Assembly (NCBI GenBank): GCA_052034865.1
Contig: JBPOIC010000024.1
Location: 7,470 to 71,469, forward strand
DNA: 64,000 bases
Direction of reading: 5' to 3'
Source: JBPOIC01 sp052034865
Lineage (GTDB): Bacteria > UBA10199 > JADFYH01
The notes under the pieces are model-generated. The model made no database searches. It was not told the DNA's origin and was given only the letters and a program-made list of their open reading frames with translations. Every line of letters begins with the position of its first letter. Positions within the stretch are counted from its first letter, which is position 1. The position numbers and the translations under genes are program-made. Shown here piece by piece: positions 61,503 through 64,000 of the stretch.

Positions 61503-62129
61503 TTACAGAAGAGAAAGTAAGTTTCTTGCATTATTTGCTCGGTACTGCGCTGTGGGATGGGTGTCGTATTTGCCAGGATTTAAATCTACCTCTCCTTCAT
61601 TATCGAAGTACTCTGGGACTATCGAAGTATTGTATCCCGCTGCCAACATCAGAGACATCGAGATAACATCTGCTTCTTCTTCCAACTCACGAGAGAATTC
61701 ACAATAACCTTCAACACCCTCAGAATCAGTATTTGCAACCGCCCTGTTAGAATTAAGATAAATCCCAAGAGATCTTCTTAAGAGCGATTTCATCTCGGAA
61801 TGGGCAAAAAAACAGTGTGCAATTTCATGTCCCAACGAAAACGCAACTTCATCTTCTGTAATGGGTTGGAAAGAACTACCAGGAATGGGTTTTTTATAAA
61901 AATTTTCTTTGCAAGCGGTGATTTGGCATATCTTGTTATCTACTGATGAGAAATAGTTATCTTCACCACAAGCTTTGTATTCTACTTGATACTCTAACTG
62001 TCTCCCTGTTGACTTATCCAAACCAGAGCTCCTCACCATTCGATCGACAATCTTTTGAAGCTCCTCTCCTTTTTGTCTGGTTTCACTCCAACTGGAAATT
62101 TCCCGTTTGATCAAATCGAACAGAACCAT
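61503..62129 (-). CDS. M48-type zinc metalloprotease, cytoplasmic form
   Basis: The product of about 208 residues carries the M48 core HEIAHCFFAHSE (H106, E107, H110 counted from the longer start at 62144), the distal ligand in SRELEEEADVISMSLMLAAGY (Glu near 155), and a late HPTAQYRANNA. M48 enzymes are usually membrane-bound, but this protein has no signal peptide or membrane helix. I choose the ATG at 62129 because GAGGTGG is just upstream. It has six cysteines, and its DNA is more AT-rich than its neighbours. It faces tRNA-Val 163 bp away, which would suit a horizontally acquired gene. Function is unknown. Confidence 0.75.
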   Translation of the reverse strand: MVLFDLIKREISSWSETRQKGEELQKIVDRMVRSSGLDKSTGRQLEYQVEYKACGEDNYFSSVDNKICQITACKENFYKKPIPGSSFQPITEDEVAFSLGHEIAHCFFAHSEMKSLLRRSLGIYLNSNRAVANTDSEGVEGYCEFSRELEEEADVISMSLMLAAGYNTSIVPEYFDNEGEVDLNPGKYDTHPTAQYRANNARNLLSLL

Positions 62130-62144
62130 TTTCCACCTCAACAT

Positions 62145-62748
62145 TAGATTTTTTTATTAATTCACCTAATGACACACCTTAGCAAAATGAATGCCGATTC
62201 ATTCATTTTCCCAAACAGAGGGAAAATATGCCTTTTTTTATTGGATGACTGTCAGGATATTGGCGAAATTGGGGGGGTGAGAGGTAATTTATTAGAAAAG
62301 ATGGGGTTTATACCCCTCATTTTGGAGGGAGAGTCGTCAAAACATTGTCGATTGGAAGGTTGATGGATCTTCATTACAACCTACATCCTCCTCATTCAAG
62401 CTCGAGCTTTACAAAAGTGAGCGAATCTGATTTTTCAACTATTCCCCCTCACTCCCGGCCTGCGGCAGGATCTTCCACCTTTCGGATACTTCGTCCCGCG
62501 AGAGAGGGGAAACATGCAGAAGGTAGAATTTAGAAGTCAGAATTCAGGAGAAAAACTTGGATTCAATTTAGTTGTAGGGGCGTCCGCCTCAGGCGGATCG
62601 CCCGCAAATTCCCTTTTACCATGGATTGCCGCGTCGTCCGCCGTAGGCGGACTCCTCGCAATGACGAAGGGTCGTCTTACGAGCGAAACGAAGTGGAGAG
62701 ACGCAATCCAAAATCAAAAGACTTAAGAATAAAAAGAAGGAAATCCGC
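62145..62748. repeat. Gene-poor region of dispersed repeats upstream of mtnA
   Basis: No convincing gene. The first half is AT-rich. From about 62435 the region is a patchwork of repeats: AGAAGTCAGAATTC (about 62531-62545), GTAGGGGCG with a TCCGCC/GGCGGA hairpin (62573-62605), then a REP-like pair. In the first unit GGATTGCC and GTCGTCCGCC face GGCGGAC and CGCAATGACG (about 62623-62663). The second runs GGGTCGTCTTACGAGCG to GACGCAATCC (62669-62709). No promoter for mtnA stands out. AGAAGGAAATCC is its ribosome site. Confidence 0.55.
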
Positions 62749-63789
62749 ATGAACTTCAAAACTGTCGAATGGAAAGAAAACAAGGTCCTCTTGATCGATC
62801 AGCGAAAACTGCCACTGGAAGAAATCTATGAATCCTACACCGACTACGAAAGCCTCGCGGTAGCCATTCAGCAGATGGTCGTGCGGGGAGCGCCGGCGAT
62901 TGGGGTAACGGGAGCCATGGGCGTGGCTTTGGGGGCGCTTCAAAGTCAGCCAAAAAATTACGCCGAGTTTGTGAAAGAAATGGAAAAGGTGTGTGAGACT
63001 TTGATTTCCACACGCCCCACGGCAGTCAATTTGGCCTGGGGGGTGTTGCGGATGAAAAAGGTTTATCTGGAGCACCATGATCTTTCATTAGAAGATCTTA
63101 AAAAACGGTTGATTGAAGAAGCGATTGGGATTGGTGAAGAAGACGCCGAGCTTTGTCAACTGATCGGAAAACACGGCAGCATGTTAATCAACGATGGAGA
63201 TACCGTTCTCACCCACTGCAACGCAGGCGCTTTGGCGACGGCGGGCCAGGGAACGGCTTTAAGTCCGATCTATGAAGCAAAAGCCCAAGGGAAAAAAGTT
63301 CAGGTCTTTGCCGATGAAACCCGCCCGTTTTTACAAGGGGCCCGACTCACGGCGTGGGAATTAAAGCGCAATGGCATCGACGTCACCTTGATTCCCGATG
63401 TCGCCGCGGCTTCTCTCATGCGGCAAGGATGGATCCAAAAAATTATTGTGGGAGCCGATCGTATTGCTGCGAATGGTGATGTAGCGAATAAGATTGGAAC
63501 CTACTCCGTTGCCCTGGCGGCCAAGGCCCATGGGATTCCATTTTATGTCGCCGCTCCCTTTTCGACGATCGACTGGTCGATGGAAGATGGTTCTCAAATT
63601 CCCATTGAAGAAAGATCGGATGAAGAAGTGACTTTTTTTCAAAAACAGCGCACGGCGCCAGAAGGAATCAAGGTTCGAAATCCCGCTTTTGATGTGACCC
63701 CGCAGGAGCTCATCACCGGCATCATCACCGAGCGCGGTGTTGCGCTTCAACCTCTCGAGGACGAGCTGAAGCGGTTGTATGGACGATAA
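62749..63789 (+). CDS. mtnA: Methylthioribose-1-phosphate isomerase
   Basis: MtnA converts 5-methylthioribose-1-phosphate to the ribulose form in the methionine salvage pathway. The 346-residue product has the family blocks RGAPAIGVTGAMGVALG, STRPTAVNLAWGV, LTHCNAGALATAGQGTALSPI with the catalytic Cys, ADETRPFLQGARLTAWEL with the catalytic Asp region, and VGADRIAANGDVANKIGTY. Eukaryotic eIF2B-like relatives lack this set. No other salvage gene is nearby, but metH at 54-57 kb serves the same amino acid. AGAAGGAA precedes the start. Confidence 0.95.
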   Translation: MNFKTVEWKENKVLLIDQRKLPLEEIYESYTDYESLAVAIQQMVVRGAPAIGVTGAMGVALGALQSQPKNYAEFVKEMEKVCETLISTRPTAVNLAWGVLRMKKVYLEHHDLSLEDLKKRLIEEAIGIGEEDAELCQLIGKHGSMLINDGDTVLTHCNAGALATAGQGTALSPIYEAKAQGKKVQVFADETRPFLQGARLTAWELKRNGIDVTLIPDVAAASLMRQGWIQKIIVGADRIAANGDVANKIGTYSVALAAKAHGIPFYVAAPFSTIDWSMEDGSQIPIEERSDEEVTFFQKQRTAPEGIKVRNPAFDVTPQELITGIITERGVALQPLEDELKRLYGR

Positions 63790-63898
63790 TCCGGGTTGCG
63801 CAAGAAGTGCGGTTCAGTTAAGTCGGTCAAGATGTAGGGGAAGAAGAGAGGGGAAACAATCAGAAGACAGAAGAAAAACATTGAAATTTAATCTGCCT

Positions 63899-63922
63899 GT
63901 AGGGGCGAGGAATGCCTCGCCC
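63899..63922. repeat. Palindromic repeat GTAGGGGCGAGG/TGCCTCGCCC
   Basis: Near-copy of the 27548 palindrome (one centre base differs), preceded by CAGAAGACAGAAGAAAAACA and ATTGAAATTTAAT as at the other sites. Confidence 0.7.
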
Positions 63923-63933
63923 TTCAGGATTCA

Positions 63934-63962
63934 GTAGGGGCGTATGGCCCATACGCCCCTAC
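63934..63962. repeat. Perfect inverted repeat, 14-bp arms
   Basis: GTAGGGGCGTATGG and its exact complement CCATACGCCCCTAC are separated by one C. It is the most perfect member of the GTAGGGG family in the window. Confidence 0.85.
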
Positions 63963-63973
63963 GACAGGATAAT

Positions 63974-64000
63974 GACGTCCGTGTCGTCTTTCCGAGCGCA
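63974..64000. repeat. Truncated REP-like unit at the window end
   Basis: GTCGTCTTTCCGAGCGCA at the edge matches the beginning of the REP-like units at 12090 and 62671 (GTCGTCTT then CGAGCG). It is cut by the window boundary. Confidence 0.45.

Noticed and set aside
62169..62363. A 64-codon frame upstream of mtnA
   Set aside because: It lies in AT-rich repeat-bearing DNA with no ribosome site, and its sequence resembles no protein I know.
63934..63962. Perfect inverted repeat taken as a terminator of mtnA
   Set aside because: It lacks a T run and lies 145 bp past the stop, and the same ends recur elsewhere as a repeat family.
9037..63962. Clusters of short repeats considered as CRISPR
   Set aside because: Copies are dispersed over tens of kilobases, not regularly spaced, and no cas gene is present.

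Overview
The window comes from a diderm, Gram-negative bacterium of moderate G+C. The Tol system (TolB, and TolQ/TolR with a TolA-like protein), an Omp85 protein paired with a TamB-like protein, the recycling ligase Mpl and lipobox proteins show an outer membrane and a meso-diaminopimelate peptidoglycan. An MSHA-type pilus, a Maf (DUF115) glycosyltransferase and a DUF4215 Cys-rich surface protein fit a deltaproteobacterium in the old broad sense (Myxococcota, Bdellovibrionota or a related uncultured lineage). This placement is inferred from gene content. Both tRNAs lack an encoded CCA, and many intergenic gaps carry short palindromic repeats of the kind common in such genomes.

Layout. 1-7.4 kb: secreted GH113-like glycosidase, a TIG-type lipoprotein, a small secreted protein, a Maf glycosyltransferase, then tolB, a Ppx/GppA phosphatase and a DUF2167 membrane protein. 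7.4-12.1 kb: crotonyl-CoA carboxylase/reductase with a clear terminator, a hotdog thioesterase, a bcp-ferritin stress pair and a 2-hydroxyacid dehydrogenase. 12.3-18 kb (minus strand): an acyl-CoA ligase overlapped by a small membrane protein, the gatCAB operon and a zinc-ribbon protein. 18-25.2 kb (plus strand): prepilin peptidase, a small XRE regulator in AT-rich DNA, and a shikimate cluster (aroC, lipoprotein, aroK, aroB, small TPR-like protein, aroQ, TPR protein). 25.3-33.2 kb: MscS channel, membrane and secreted proteins, a divergent glucose-dehydrogenase-like/cyclase pair whose start codons overlap, a two-gene glycine-betaine-type ABC transporter, a degenerate OmpA-like protein and tRNA-Arg.

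33.4-44.5 kb is the most coherent block. It is an MSHA-like type IVa pilus locus: divergent pilT, then pilB, pilC, a major pilin, four minor pilin-like proteins, an MshN-like TPR protein, PilM/MshI, PilN, and a PilO-like protein fused to a PilP/MshK-like domain. A promoter-like sequence precedes pilB, and a hairpin follows the major pilin gene. The peptidase that would process these pilins is at 18.2 kb. No secretin (MshL/PilQ) or MshM is present. One minor pilin-like protein ends in a Gly/Asp/His-rich tail.

44.5-52.3 kb (minus strand) holds the Omp85 protein with seven apparent POTRA domains, the TamB-like protein and mpl. Then come a DUF4215 protein with a Cys-TM-basic C-terminus, metH with a DUF2059 gene, tolQ-tolR-tolA, two metalloproteases, tRNA-Val and mtnA. 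The main themes are envelope biogenesis, pili, aromatic amino acid synthesis and methionine metabolism. I see no CRISPR array, rRNA, transposase or prophage. I did not find an obviously new defence or biosynthetic system. The best leads are the pilus-locus peculiarities, the DUF4215 protein, the overlapping divergent starts and the dispersed palindromes.
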